Below the pieces are notes generated by a model, which worked only from the letters and a program-made list of their open reading frames with translations, searched no databases and had not been told where the DNA came from. A stretch of DNA of 64,000 nucleotides, from the NCBI GenBank assembly GCA_014871385.1, contig CM026424.1:4320582-4384581 (forward strand), given 5' to 3'. A program made the translations under genes and the position numbers. Each line of letters begins with the position of its first letter. The first letter of the stretch is position 1. Positions 25,101-37,394 of this stretch are shown here, piece by piece. The DNA is from Ceratodon purpureus (taxonomy: Eukaryota > Streptophyta > Bryopsida > Pseudoditrichales > Ditrichaceae).

Positions 25101-26520
25101 AAATTAGTGGAACAAATCATTTTCATTTAATAGATATATAATAAAGAAATTAGATAAACTATAGAAAGACCATTCAAGCTTCTCCTAGTCTCATGACATT
25201 GTAGAGAAAGGCATGACAGATGGCGTTTTAGAATTATTAATAAGTCCTTTGACTTCTTAGGTGCCCATCTATAAATTGTAACAAAGACTTGTAGATTTGT
25301 AATATGTTCTGATTGGTTAATACTTGAGTCAAAGGTCAAGAGTTTGCTGAGTTCCAGCAAACAAAAATACAAGAAAGATAAAAATTGATCTTTACGACTT
25401 TACGCTATATTCCTAAGTCCAAAGTTTGTCACCCTCTAAGGCACTTGAATGATAATATTCTTTGTAAATTTTGGCACAGACAACAAGCCTTCAAGTGAGA
25501 ACTAACCCGGACTAGAATGAAAATCCAATTCTCCGTCATAAGTCCATTAATAATTTATTTTTTTCTTTTGATTGTTTTAAAACAAAATACACTTAGGAAA
25601 ATAATCTTCTCAAAGTATAAATGATTAGTCGTGTCCGACAAGCCTTGTATTACTATGTTTATCAATCCATTGATGATCACTAACATTAGACCTATTTTAA
25701 GAAAATAAGCTAAATTTCAAATGGCTTTAATTTTGTCACAATATTGAAATTTTTGAAATATCTAGCTTGTAGGTCTTAGGTCCACTTTACACAACGTGTA
25801 GGACTGGCAAGAAGGTGGGCCAGATTGTATATTAATTTAGCCTTCTTTCGAGGCCTTTGTTTTGGCCCAAGTTAGGAATTTGAGATAGGGGAAACCTTGT
25901 CCCGATTGCATCAATAAGGCCCATGTAGAACAGTGCCATGTAGAATGCCACATAGGATAAACTGAAGTTCCGGTCTAGCCCTAGTATAAAGCTTTTGGGC
26001 TTGATTTCAAAAAAATGAGTGATCTTATTGGTTAAAATTTGAAGAGTTTGGGCGGGCCCTTAATCCAGCCCTAAGTATAAAGTGACCCTTAGGTTTTGGA
26101 ACTTTGACACGTTGACTAAAGTTTTTATTTATTCTTAGCTCAAGATTCTAAACTTTCACCATGAAGCGTAGTGAAGATTTGATGATTGGACTCTCGATTT
26201 TGAGCAACTAAATCAGCCCTAAGTTAATGCATATACTGTGCTAGCATCTCAAAGGGAAGAGGCTCCGACATGTTTGATCAAAATTGTTACAGAGATCAAG
26301 ACACAAGAATTGAGATTTTGTAGGAAGTTGGTTAAGCCTATGTCTAGATCAATGATCTCGGAGTCAACCGAACAAAAGTGCCAAATTACCGATTTGGTTT
26401 TGGAGGTTTAGGATAATAGGTGAATGACCTCTGAAAATTCCCGAACCTTGGTCTGACGAAGGATTAGGTAGGGAACAAGTTGAGCTTCAGATATATCAAA
26501 CCTATGAGTGTTGAAAAACC
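22160..26520. other. AT-rich gene desert
   Basis: About 4.4 kb of very AT-rich DNA with stops in all frames and homopolymer runs. One element-like inverted-repeat pair lies inside it (see 23428-24319). No gene was seen. Confidence 0.55.
23428..24319. mobile_element. Putative 0.89-kb element bounded by TIR-like ends
   Basis: The left end at 23428 reads TTTAATCCCTAAAGGTCCA. The right end at 24299-24319, in reverse complement, reads TACTTAATCCCTAAAGATCC and onward. The two share TTAATCCCTAAAG plus TCCA with one difference. The interior has no coding capacity. Similar ends occur elsewhere in the window, which supports a transposon family rather than chance. Confidence 0.4.
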
Positions 26521-27646
26521 CATCGAAGGGTTAGCAGTACACCAAAGGAAGTCCATGGAGAAGGCACCAAGGTATAGATTCAGATGCAGTGAAGGAAGAT
26601 ACCGGTAGTACTGATCATGTCGAGCAAGAATCAATACTTGTAACGGCTCTTTGTGCAGAACAAGAGTACTGTACTCTTCCGAAAAGTTTGTGCGGAGTCC
26701 ACTGTATTTATACCACCCACTATAATGTATATATGAAACCGTTGAGGGGCTTCTCCTGTGACAAGTTCACTGAAAGAAATTCACCATATCTGTACAGATG
26801 AGTTCCGTATCCAAGCCATGTTTTTTCCTCCACAGCAATTGCAAGGAACTAAGTTATGACATGCCATGACTGAAGTACCCTGACCATCTCATAATCACTT
26901 GAACATTCCCTAGTCCATGAATGGACCTACTGTAAGCTTTCATAATTTTTGCTGAAACTGTTATAAATTCAGAGTGCGAAGCTTCCAAGTTGGTCACTGC
27001 AATGTGCAAAGAATATTATGAGCAACTTCTTTGCGAGCTTATACAATTCTGCACTGAAATGTGTAACGCTATAAACTTAGTCAGCAAAACAAATCCAATT
27101 GTTCCTCTCTAACTGACAAACCTAGAGGACGCTGAAATCCATAACATACAAGTTCAAACGACACGCAACCACATAGTAAACAATAATTATATACGTCAAA
27201 CCTCGGATCGGCGCCCCGATAGCGGGGATTATATTCCAGGTCAAATTCTTACAGGCAAACGGTCCCTTACGCATCTGTGTTTATTGAAGCGAGTCGAGTA
27301 CCACAAGCAATCACAACAAGGTCGTAATTGCTGTTGGTCAACACCCACTATAGGAGCTCTATATATCACGACGAGCTCTAATCCACTAGTGGCCATCAAA
27401 GCTAATGACTTGCAAACAGATATACAATCCTAAATTACAGATTTTGCAGCAACACTGTCCTAGCTAGTAGGGTGCAACCGATCAATTTTACCATCATTAT
27501 CCGGCTTCAACAACTCGTGAGAAGCGCATCAAGCCACGAGATTAGATACATTCAAGTATTCAAGGTAAAGTTCCTTCGAGTGATTCTTCACATGTGCTGC
27601 TTTGTACATACCCAGTCCAAAGGGGAAGCTGGTGAAGCTTGGCCGC
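26521..27646. other. 3' flank of ALDH2, no gene seen
   Basis: Likely includes the 3' untranslated region of the minus-strand aldehyde dehydrogenase gene. No other coding signal was seen. Confidence 0.45.
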
Positions 27647-29925
27647 TTACAGCCATGCTGCGTTGTGAATAGGGGTAACCACAGCCTTCACTTGCGTGTA
27701 ATTATCCAAGGCGTACTTGCCTTTCTCACGGCCAATACCACTCTGCTTGAACCCGCCGAATGGTATGGTGGCATCGAAAACGTCGAAGCAGTTCACCCAA
27801 ATGGTTCCCGCTCGCAACGCCCGGCTCAAGGTGTTCACTGTGTTGAGGTTGTTGCTGAAAATACCCGCAGCCAATCCGTAGACTGTGTTGTTGGCCCGCT
27901 GCACAACCTGTCAACACAATAAAACAGATTCGTCGTCAGATTTCCACCCTAACCATGATCCTGCAACCAATTCATACGCGGCATTGTTCATAGACATGAC
28001 GACTTCAAGGGTACTTACTTCATCCAACGTTTTGAACTTTGCGATCGACTGGACAGGGCCGAAAATCTCCTCATCGAAAATCTTCATGCCTTCTTTCACG
28101 TCAGTGAAAATGGTAGGCTTAATGTAGTAGCCCTTGGACCCCAAACGACCTCCACCTACAGACCAAGGTCCTTTCATATCAAAAAATCCATCCCAAGAGA
28201 ACATATTGAAGAGACTGAAGCTCACTTAAAAAAATTGCGACATAAAATCATGTGAAATCAGTACAGATTTCTGAATGGTTGTCCGCACCTGTGAGAAGGT
28301 TGGCACCCTGGTCTCGCCCACTCTCTATGTATGAGAGAACCTTGTGGAACTGTTCCTTGTCCACTTGAGGACCCTGTTCAACACCACTCCTGAAAGGATC
28401 GCCCACAACGCGCTTCAGCGCACGGGCCTTGGACTTCTCCACAAACTCGTCGTAGATTCTCTCGTGGACGAAGGTGCGAGATCCTGCGCAACAGCACTGC
28501 CCCTGGTTGAAAAACAGGGCGAAATGCGCCAGTTCAACTGCAGCGTCTACGTCTGCGTCCTCGCAAATAATCATGGGGGACTTTCCTCCGAGCTCCAGGG
28601 TCACCGGCTTCAAGTTGCTGCGAGCTGCTGAAGCCATAATCAGCTTGCCGACCTCGGTAGACCCTGCAAACCGAATGATAATCTCATCAGCCAAGAGCAG
28701 AGAAAAAGAGAACATAAATCAATTCCAAGTTACAGGAAAACAGAATGAAAAACAGAATAGCCCACCTGTAAAGGCTACTTTGTCAACGTCCATGTGCTCG
28801 ACTATGGCTGCACCGGCGGTTGGGCCATAACCGGAGACGATGTTGAGCACACCCGGGGGAATGCCGGCTTCCAGAGCCAGTTTCCCTGCTAGAATGGCAG
28901 AAAGGGGTGTCTGCTCCGCTGTCTTCAACACAATACAATTGCCTGCAGCCAAGGCCGGCGCCACCTTCCAGCAGTACATGACGATGGGGAAATTCCACGG
29001 AATGATCTGCCCCACAACTCCAATGGGCTCGTGGAGCGTGTACATGGCGTGGCTCCCATCCGTTGGCCCCGTCGTGCCGTATATCTTATCAGCCCAGCCC
29101 GCGTAGTATCTGAACTGCCTGGACACCAGAGGCATCTCCCCATACCGAGCTTGCTCGTAGGGCTTGCCTGAGTCCATAGTCTCCAGCGCCGCAAGCTCGT
29201 CCGCATGCTGGTCTAACAAATCAGCATACCTGTTGAACAACCACCAACGAAGGTAAGCAAGAGTACCAAATAATAATCCCAGGAAGTCTAACCTCGTGAC
29301 CTAAAACCAACTCTGTACTCACCGAAACCTAAGACGTAACGGATCACATGATTGCAGTACTGAAATCCGAATGCTGACGACCTTAGTCCCACGAGCACCA
29401 AATGAAAGAGAACCGAAGTCAATGCACTACAATCATTCTGCATTCCTACAACAATGCGTCAACGGCAAGCACATCTACTGGATTTTGCAACTAAGCACCC
29501 AATGCTTAACAATATATCGCGTCCGCATACCTGAGAAGAATTTCACCCCGCTTGTGGGCAGGCATTTTAGGCCATGGCCCATGGTCGAAAGCCTTCCTCG
29601 CAGCTCTCACCGCGCGGTTAATATCCTCCACATCGCCTTCAGCCACCTCCGCAATCACGTGCTCGCTCCTAGGGTCGATAGTCGGAAAAGTCTTCCCCGA
29701 TGCGGCGTCCACGAACTCCCCGTCAATCAACAGCTTCGTCAGCTTCACGTCCACTGGCGGCTTCATCGGATTCTCCAACTCCTCCGCAGCTGCTGCCGCC
29801 GCAGCACTGTAACTCCTAATTCCTCCACTAGACGACCCACCCACTCCAACAACCGCAGGTCGCAACGCTCGAGACAGCACCGTCGCAACGGCGGCCCCCT
29901 TCCTACTAATCACCCTCGCCGCCAT
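27647..29925 (-). CDS. ALDH2: Mitochondrial aldehyde dehydrogenase (ALDH2 family)
   Basis: Five exons on the minus strand: 29531-29925, 28766-29229, 28289-28663, 28019-28155 and 27647-27907. They join in phase to 1632 nt, 543 residues. The product oxidises acetaldehyde and other aldehydes to acids with NAD+. Residues 1-45 form a classic mitochondrial presequence: rich in R, S and A, no acidic residue, and an IRSYS|A-type cleavage site. The NAD-binding and catalytic landmarks are all present: IPWNFP (catalytic Asn near 211), FTGSTEVG (dinucleotide loop, about 285-292), ELGGKSP with the general-base Glu at 310, and [12 protein letters not shown] with the catalytic Cys at 344. The Glu-Cys spacing of 34 equals that of mammalian ALDH2. 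FGPV and [13 protein letters not shown] near the C-terminus match the family. It corresponds to plant ALDH2B, linked to pyruvate dehydrogenase bypass and acetaldehyde detoxification. It looks fully functional. A tandem decamer lies just upstream. Confidence 0.97.
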
Positions 29926-30046
29926 CGCTCCCCCTCCACTCGCTCCAAATCAACCAAACAACCAATTCACCAAAAGATCACCTCCAACTTCGTAACAGTC
30001 AAACTACAGCGACCAAATCGCTACCAAAAACTTTAGTGCTCTATCT

Positions 30047-30064
30047 ACACACACACACACACAC
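30047..30064. repeat. (AC)n microsatellite
   Basis: A run of CA/AC dinucleotides 122-139 bp upstream of the ALDH2 start codon, probably within its 5' leader or promoter. Confidence 0.95.
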
Positions 30065-30090
30065 AGAGCTTCTATCTAAGTTAGACCCCC

Positions 30091-30190
30091 TCAGCTCCGC
30101 TCCGGTTCACTCAGGTCCGCTCAGGTTCGCTCAGGTTCGCTCAGGTTCGATCAGGTTCGATCAGGTTCGATCAGGTCGATTGAGGTTCGA
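30091..30190. repeat. Decamer tandem array upstream of ALDH2
   Basis: Ten consecutive 10-bp units of the form TCAGGTTCGN, with early units degenerate (TCAGCTCCGC, TCCGGTTCAC, TCAGGTCCGC) and the central five nearly identical. It lies 166-265 bp upstream of the ALDH2 ATG. In the direction of ALDH2 transcription the unit reads TCGAACCTGA. Confidence 0.9.
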
Positions 30191-33100
30191 TCTAGAAGTG
30201 CGAGAGGTTGGGGTTTTAATCTAGAAGTGGGAGCCAACTTGAGCGGGATCCGATCGGAGTCTAGTACGATGTAAGGCATGCGGATCGGGTGGGATTGGTC
30301 ACGTCGAGACCTATCCGGCAGATTCCTTCGCGGGGCGCGTGAAGATGACTGGGTTGTGAGTGAGAAGGTATGCGTGTGTGTCACCGGAGCCTGGAAATTA
30401 GGGGAGCGCCATCCCGGACCAGGATAAACTATCCTTATCTCTTTTGTTTGATTAAATTATGGAGCTTCCGGTGCACCATCCTTGTGACGCCCGCGGCGGT
30501 GGATTGTGCTGATGAGAAGTTGGCCGGGTTGGTACGATGGGTTGGTGCAAGTGAAAATTCTGAGCAACCATCAATGATTTCTGTGTTGTGAATAACGAAG
30601 TAGGGTGGATAAGGAGTTGTGGATCAAGGGACTGTAGTAGGTTATGGAATATTTTAAATTTAGAAACGGGACCATGGGAGATACTGGTTTATATCTAGAG
30701 TAATCCTCAAACCACCTTGAGTATTTAAAGGATCATACATTAATTTTACTTTATTGTTTTACTTTTTACTCCACATATTTGGGAGGCATGGAACATGATG
30801 GTGGTCTCACTATATTAGCTTGGTGGTCTCTTAAAAAAGGTTTTTTTTACATTTCATCTCTAAAATCTAATTTTCATAGACCTGAATCATTTTTTACATT
30901 TTTTCATGTTTATTTTTTATTTGCTCACTCTAGTTATTTAGAGTAGGCAAATAGATTATATTAAATTAAGAATCATGTTATGATAAGTCAAATACAAGAT
31001 GTTTTTATTTTATTTTTTAAAATTCTATTATCTTTAAATATGAAGAATTTTTATTTTCTTTTATTTTTGCAAAAAAAAATATTTTCAAATTTAAATACTC
31101 TATTATTTGTTCTTTTTAAATTATTGGGCATTATGAAATTCTTCAAAATGCCATAAGAATGAAGCTTAGAGATTTTGAGGAAGTTTGTATGATGTCAATT
31201 TTGAATCTCATTTTTTTGAAAAAAAAATTATGGACATAGAGAACTACAAAAGCTTTGTACAAATGTGATTTTTCTTCACTTTGGATCTCTTTAAAAATAT
31301 ATTCTTTTAATTCATTTTCCTCTACGAAGGGCAACTGAATTTTTTTCTACAATCCTTTATCATCTTTGAGATTTTTTATACAAAAAACCAACTTGATTAC
31401 CTTTGATATTGTCTAAAAAAACTCATCTACAATTAAAAATGATATATTTAACTTTCTATAGTAAAAACAATTTGGCACCAATACAAGTTAAAGTCTAATA
31501 ACCTAGTTTGAGTAAAAAAATAAAATATTGTTTTTTATTTTGTACTATATAATCTTCTAATTTGTTTAATGATTTTTTTGATGCATGATCCTCTACTAAT
31601 TTTATGCAAGATCCTATGGTTGAAGATAGATTTACCAATTCGGAAGTCTTGTAGGGTTTGACATTTGGAGAACGTCTTTTAAACGTGAACGTCTTATTGT
31701 TATGTTGGAGCAATATCCGAGAAGTAAAACTGCTTATCTAGGCATGTGGTAAATTTTGAGAACCATTGGATTTCCAAGATTTATGACGTGGTCGCATTGC
31801 GACCGTCCAATCATGCAAATGGCCAAGCAAACGTCCAATTAGCCTTAGCGTGCCGCCAACCCATTGGTTCTTTGCATGTCCAATATTTTATTGAATATAA
31901 AATATTTAGCATGAGGTTTTGTAATTATTAATCTATTTAAACATAAATTGGTAAAACATAAATTTAATAAATTTGATTTCATAATAATTTATATAAATTA
32001 AAAAATTAAATTTTAGAAATCTTATCATAAGTTTTTTTTAATTTTTATTGATTTTTTTATCTACTAAAATTCATTTGGAACAAGTATAGAAATATGAGAC
32101 AATCCAGCCACAATAACCTTCGATCTATGAGACAATCTACAATTGTCCAATCAAGCAATTCCATTGGCGCCCAGTCATTGCATGGCTTGCAAGTCTTCTA
32201 ATTAAACAGATGCATTGGCAAATGGCAACACGACCGTATGCCAACCTATAAAAGGTTGCACGCCCCTTCATGGTCCTCACTTTTTGCTCATACCATCGTT
32301 ATTTTGAAGTATACCATGATCTCTGGCCTTAAGTTGCACACACCTATCAAAAGACACACTTCATGATATCAATGTCAAAATGGGCACTCTGTCAACTACT
32401 TGTTAAACCCTCACGTCGTGGCCCCAATATCTTTGTTTGTTCTTCGAGCCGAAACTTCAAGAACTAAGTACTTCATCTTCACGTATTTCTTATACATGGT
32501 GCAAATCTAGAGCCCTTATCCCTCATCCTGCCATCCATCTTTGGCGACCACATCTAGATTGTCCATTGCGTTCCAATCTATCTTTGTCCCTTTCCACTTC
32601 GGAGCAACGGGATAGGCCTACTGCAGCATATACACTTATTAGATCAATAAATTGAGTATATTAAATAGAACTCAATTAGTTGCGGACAACAATAGCCGCA
32701 TGAAGTGGCAGCCGCGGATAGTAGTGGCCGTCCAATTAGATGGACCCTGTGGTGTAATGGCATTAACTACAAGAAGTTCAGCAATCCCTCCGCCCTCACA
32801 AGAGTCTTCACTTCTCCCCTCTCTCTTGCCACCCCCTCCCCTCTTTGGCAAAACAAAAAGACCTTGGAACATTCTTGTTTTGGACGCAAAACCTTAGACG
32901 TGCAGTCTAAATCAAAAAAATACATACATGTGCATTATTGGTCATAAGAATGTATGGAAAATTTTATGGCACATTGGGTTGGATCTCCTTTGAGGAGAAG
33001 GTCCAATTTTTGGCATGTTCTTAACTCTCATAACTCTAATATAACCTTTTATATACAAGTTTTTAAGTTAAATTATTTGAAGGATATATTAAAGGATTAA

Positions 33101-35900
33101 AATTTTGGATGTTAAATGGAAATTGTAATTGGAGGTTAAAGAAGGGAATTAAAACTTGGGGATGGTGATTTGAAATTATATTGAATAAAGTTGAGCTTTG
33201 TTTTTGTTTTTAAAATATGTCAATTGATTTTTAAATATTGTTTGGAATATTGTTTGAAATAACTTTTGCAATAACTTTTTGAATAGCCACCTCTATAATC
33301 TATATAACCTTTCAAACAAGCCTTTTAAGTTTCCAACTCCAACTTTAATCTTTTCTTTCTTTTCACTACCATATCATACTAATAATACCAAAGGACATGA
33401 CGAGGACGGTCACCACGACGACGATTTTTCTTTATATTATTTTGGGGTAAACTCTCTCCGAGCTCCTCCTCAACGAAATAAAATTAATAAAATGGGTGGT
33501 AGACAACTGTACGTAATCTGCCTACAATTGGATAGCATAGTGGTCTTTGGGCCAACAACATGTGGACGTCCTTTGGCCCACATGACTGTCGTCTCAAATA
33601 AGCTAATTGCAAGTGCAGCTCAAAGCTCTTGAAAAACAAAAGTGCAAAAATGAACTTTATATTATATTTTTACACGGCTTGGTAATTATGACCGTTGCTA
33701 GGCACATAGATATCTAGCAAACAATGGACGAGGTTGATGGAGCGAGAGACGGTCATCCAACTTGTGAACAAAAGCGAATCGTTTGCCACGCGATGAGACA
33801 GTTGTCTACGGCGCACTTGCACTAGTAGAAATCTGGTATTTTAGGATGCTAGTAAAGACTTAGAGAAGAGTCACTTCAGACAATCATGCCAAAAAATGAC
33901 TTGGAGCGATACCGTCAATATGGACCCGTCATTCTTTACATTGTGTCATTCTGGACCGTTTTCACTGATGCGGTAAACAATTATCTTGGGAGGACTACTT
34001 ATTTGAAGATGCTCATGAGGGGGACATTGACTGTTGTTTGTTTTCCGTCCAACTTCTACATTTCACATTATTTCTTTGGTATACTTTAAAATCTTCAACA
34101 TTGATACATATGTGCAATGACTTTGCAAGGGTAATTTCCGTCCCTAAACTGTTCAATTGCTTGTAGTTGTCAATGTTGTACAACTCATGAACACTCGGTC
34201 TAGCTTTGTTCCCTATACTAGTACCATCATGCTTCTCTTCCTCAACTGATACCACAATCGATTGTAACCCAGATGTCTTCAAAATCTCGTCAACCATCTC
34301 CGTATATGTTTATTTATCCAAATCATTATCCACCTTTCCAAAGTTGGAAGAACTCGAGGGCGAAGGATGAGATGGAACTCAACCCAACGCCGACTGAGCT
34401 CCAAATTCCACCCCCCTCACATTGAAATGCAATATTTGAAGTTGCTAAAAAATTTAGTGATCATGTTTTAAAGAGTGTTTTCTGCTAGCATGTGTATTGC
34501 TCTATTTTGATAATATCATTTTGTTTGAGGGCAAGTTTTCTTTTGGCAACATATCTTTTGGCAACAAAATAGGTATAGGTTTTGTCCATGTTTTTTTCCG
34601 GATTGTAACTTCCCAGCATTTATCATGTTCGACATTCATATGTGCATACAAGATAGCACACAAAGATTTGAAAACAAATCACTCTATGTCTTTCATTCCA
34701 TTGAGACTTCAAACCAATGCATACAAAAATTTGAATGAAGAAAAGAACCTATTTATTGACTATTGACATGGTTGCAACGAGGAACAACAAAACTCAATAA
34801 AGTCAAACCTCCATTAACCTCTAAATGCACCGGCGACCAAAATGTGGTTGTAGCCTATTTTGGGTAGGCTGCTACGGCGTCGAAAATAACTATTAAGTTT
34901 TGGAATTTTGTATGTAGATTCTTTTAGTCATTACGTACATGTCAAGCTTTGTTTCATATGATTTTGATATATAATGCAAAAGTTATAAAGGATTAAAGGT
35001 TCAAAATTTCAACGCGGGCAGCATAAAAAAAACTCAAATCTTTTTTTAAAAAATGAATTAAAATATCATCATTTTCTACTGATTTGTATGCACATAGGGA
35101 TTAATGGAGGTTTGACTTTATGGTCCATTAACCCCTAAATGCACCATAATGATGAAAATCAAGGTTTAATGTTTTGATTTTTTTTGTCAAGAATCTCAAG
35201 TCATTCTTTAAATAGAATATGCAATTGTCCATTCTAAAATTCTAAAGCTTATTTTTTGAAAATTTGTTGAAGACAAGATTTTAGTTTTTTGAAGGATTGG
35301 AAATAACTTATTTTGGAAGTTTAAGCATCATGATCTTGTGATTGGTTTGGTTTCTGACTTTAAGAATTTGAGAAATAGCTTTTGGATGAGTTATTTATAA
35401 GATCCTACGGTTGAAATTGCAAAACAATGTTATGAAATTAAAAAAAATTAGCTTGCTTTACAAAGAGGTATCAAAATACAGTTTCAGCCTGAAATTTTCA
35501 AGAGCATTTAGGAGGTTAAACTTTGTATAAAGTAAACTAGAATTGAACATTGAAGTCACTTTTTCTCATCTTTATACTACAGTGACTACACTACCACTTT
35601 TAGCTCATCTTTTTATTGCTTAAATAACACAACTGGAGTTAAACAAATACACAAAGGTCATGCAGTCATAGGGAACATGGACCCAAAAAAATCAATTTTC
35701 TTAGAATTGTATTGAATTTTTTGTGAATTTCAAAGGTCGAAAAACTATAATTCTAGTAATAAATAGTAGTTGGTCTTGAGAATCAAAATTAAAAGATTTC
35801 CAAAAACAAGTACTAAAGAAAAGTAAGTGGACCAATGATGCAACCATGATTCATGCTAAAAATAATGTCTATAATGATAGTTTGTATATCCCTAAACTAG
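30191..35900. other. Gene-poor AT-rich stretch
   Basis: Nothing that looks like an intact gene. Bases 32150-32700 and 33280-33640 are less AT-rich but show no recognisable frame. A small inverted-repeat element lies at 34797-35121. A motif of the type AAGATCCTAYGGTTGAA occurs near 31610 and 35400, pointing to old dispersed repeats. Confidence 0.45.
34797..35121. mobile_element. 325-bp element with perfect 21-bp inverted repeats
   Basis: Bases 34797-34817 and 35101-35121 are exact reverse complements over 21 bp (left end ATAAAGTCAAACCTCCATTA plus one A). Just inside the left end is TTAACCTCTAAATGCACC, and just outside the right end is a direct copy, TTAACCCCTAAATGCACC (35129-35146). There is no coding capacity, so it is a non-autonomous element or nested remnant. 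No target duplication is certain. Confidence 0.55.
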
Positions 35901-36989
35901 AGTGGTTCCTAGTGCTGCACAATTAATGGTGCTGCTATGTTATTTAGGGTTTGACGTTGATAAATTTGAGGTTTTGTTGAGGCACATTGTTGAGTCACAA
36001 TACTCTTGGATTTGTTCCCTGAAGCGATGGCGCAAGGGCGGCGACTCCTAGGAAACACATTCGCTGTGAATATGGCCCTCACTCCTAGAAAACAAGCAAC
36101 ATGAGAAAGTGGACCGCTTCCAGAAACAGACGAGATAATGAGAGAGCACTGCGATGGGAGGAAAGAGCAGAGCCAGAGTCGACAGACAATGTTGGGATGT
36201 TCTTCCAGCAAAGAAACGGCCATGAAAACATAGACCAGAACAGGTACGCTTGGATACGCTTGGATCTGTTGCCCTCTCCTCAAGTATGCAATCAACTTGA
36301 TGTCGATTAATGTCGCAACATTCTGATCAAGATCAAAGAAGGCTTCGAGATTCTAGACAGCGCTATGATCAGAATTTGTCCGCTCAGTCTCAATTTCTGT
36401 TCCAGTCTCTCGAATGTTCAAACCATTCAAATCATCCATACTCAAACTCTCCTTCTCTAACAATGGCACTATGATCCCCTCCTTCACATAAAAGATCAAG
36501 CTGGTGCTGGGAAGTCCACATTGCTTGCGGCAGAAATGTCTCGCTTGCACGCACAACGTCAGAGTTGCCTAAGAACCCGAAAGCACAACAATGACGAGAG
36601 TTTTGATGATCTTAAGCCTTGGCACGCTGGAATTGCTGGAGGATGTAGTAAGTAGCACAATTTGCAGAATAGCCTGCGGAACGGTATGGAAGCCTGCGTT
36701 TACAACTCCTCGCCAACTCCGGCGGGAATTCTGGTGTGGCAGCGGTGAGCGGTGAGCAGGTGAGCGGTGAGCAGAAAATTTCACCGCCGGCCACCAAAAT
36801 TTCGTGAAATGGGACCTATTTCCGCGGCACCGGGGGGCAAGAAAATTAGGAGGGTACCTCTCCTGAACAAATTCGTGGATTTGAATATCCGATCCGACAC
36901 TTGCCAAAATTGAACTAGAAATTGGTGGAAAGCACTTCAGTCTTGAGATCAAAAGTGGCACTTGATGGAGAAGGTAGAGAAGGAAACTG
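35901..36989. other. Unassigned, possible decayed exons
   Basis: Less AT-rich than its left neighbour and crossed by overlapping open frames on both strands (for example 36353-36556 on the minus strand). None shows a recognisable domain or consistent splice structure. I cannot tell decayed coding DNA from chance here. Confidence 0.3.
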
Positions 36990-37394
36990 ATGTGCCTCTC
37001 AAACTTGGGTGACTATTCGGTGGTGAGTACATATGTAGGTCCGACTGTGGATAGAGCTGAAGACATGCATGATGATTCCGCGGTTCCTCCAGGAGTTGGA
37101 TCATACTGCGAGCTTTGCACTTTCGGAGTACTTCCAAAGATTTCAAGTCCGTCGTGGAGACCGAAGAGCTTCACTCCAAGCCAACCAAAGAAAGTCTGGA
37201 ATGTGTCAAATCCATACGGAGGTGCGGTTGGGGACGGAAAGATGTACGTGTTACTGCTGCGTAAGCCTTTTGTGCGACCCAGTGTGCCTGCTTCGACGGA
37301 GACTGAGATTGCAATTAACCTTCAAGATCATGAGGGCTGGGAGAGGCTAGATTTCTTGGAAGAGTACACAGAGAACGACGAAGTTGAGCAATAG
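36990..37394 (+). CDS. Hypothetical protein, 134 aa
   Basis: An open frame of 134 residues with protein-like composition. The N-terminal part is Pro/Ser/Val-rich with Cys at CELCTFG. A WRPKSFTPSQPKKVWNVSNP stretch follows, then a hydrophobic MYVLLL, and an acidic C-terminus (GWERLDFLEEYTENDEVEQ). A start at the downstream ATG 37065 is also possible. No family is recognised, no flanking exons could be joined, and no signal peptide is visible. It may be one exon of a larger or decayed gene; the surrounding region otherwise contains only repeats and gene fragments. Confidence 0.35.
   Translation: MCLSNLGDYSVVSTYVGPTVDRAEDMHDDSAVPPGVGSYCELCTFGVLPKISSPSWRPKSFTPSQPKKVWNVSNPYGGAVGDGKMYVLLLRKPFVRPSVPASTETEIAINLQDHEGWERLDFLEEYTENDEVEQ

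Noticed and set aside
29371..30036. Long plus-strand frame of 221 codons
   Set aside because: It is the antisense shadow of GC-rich ALDH2 exon 1; the minus strand carries all the ALDH landmarks.
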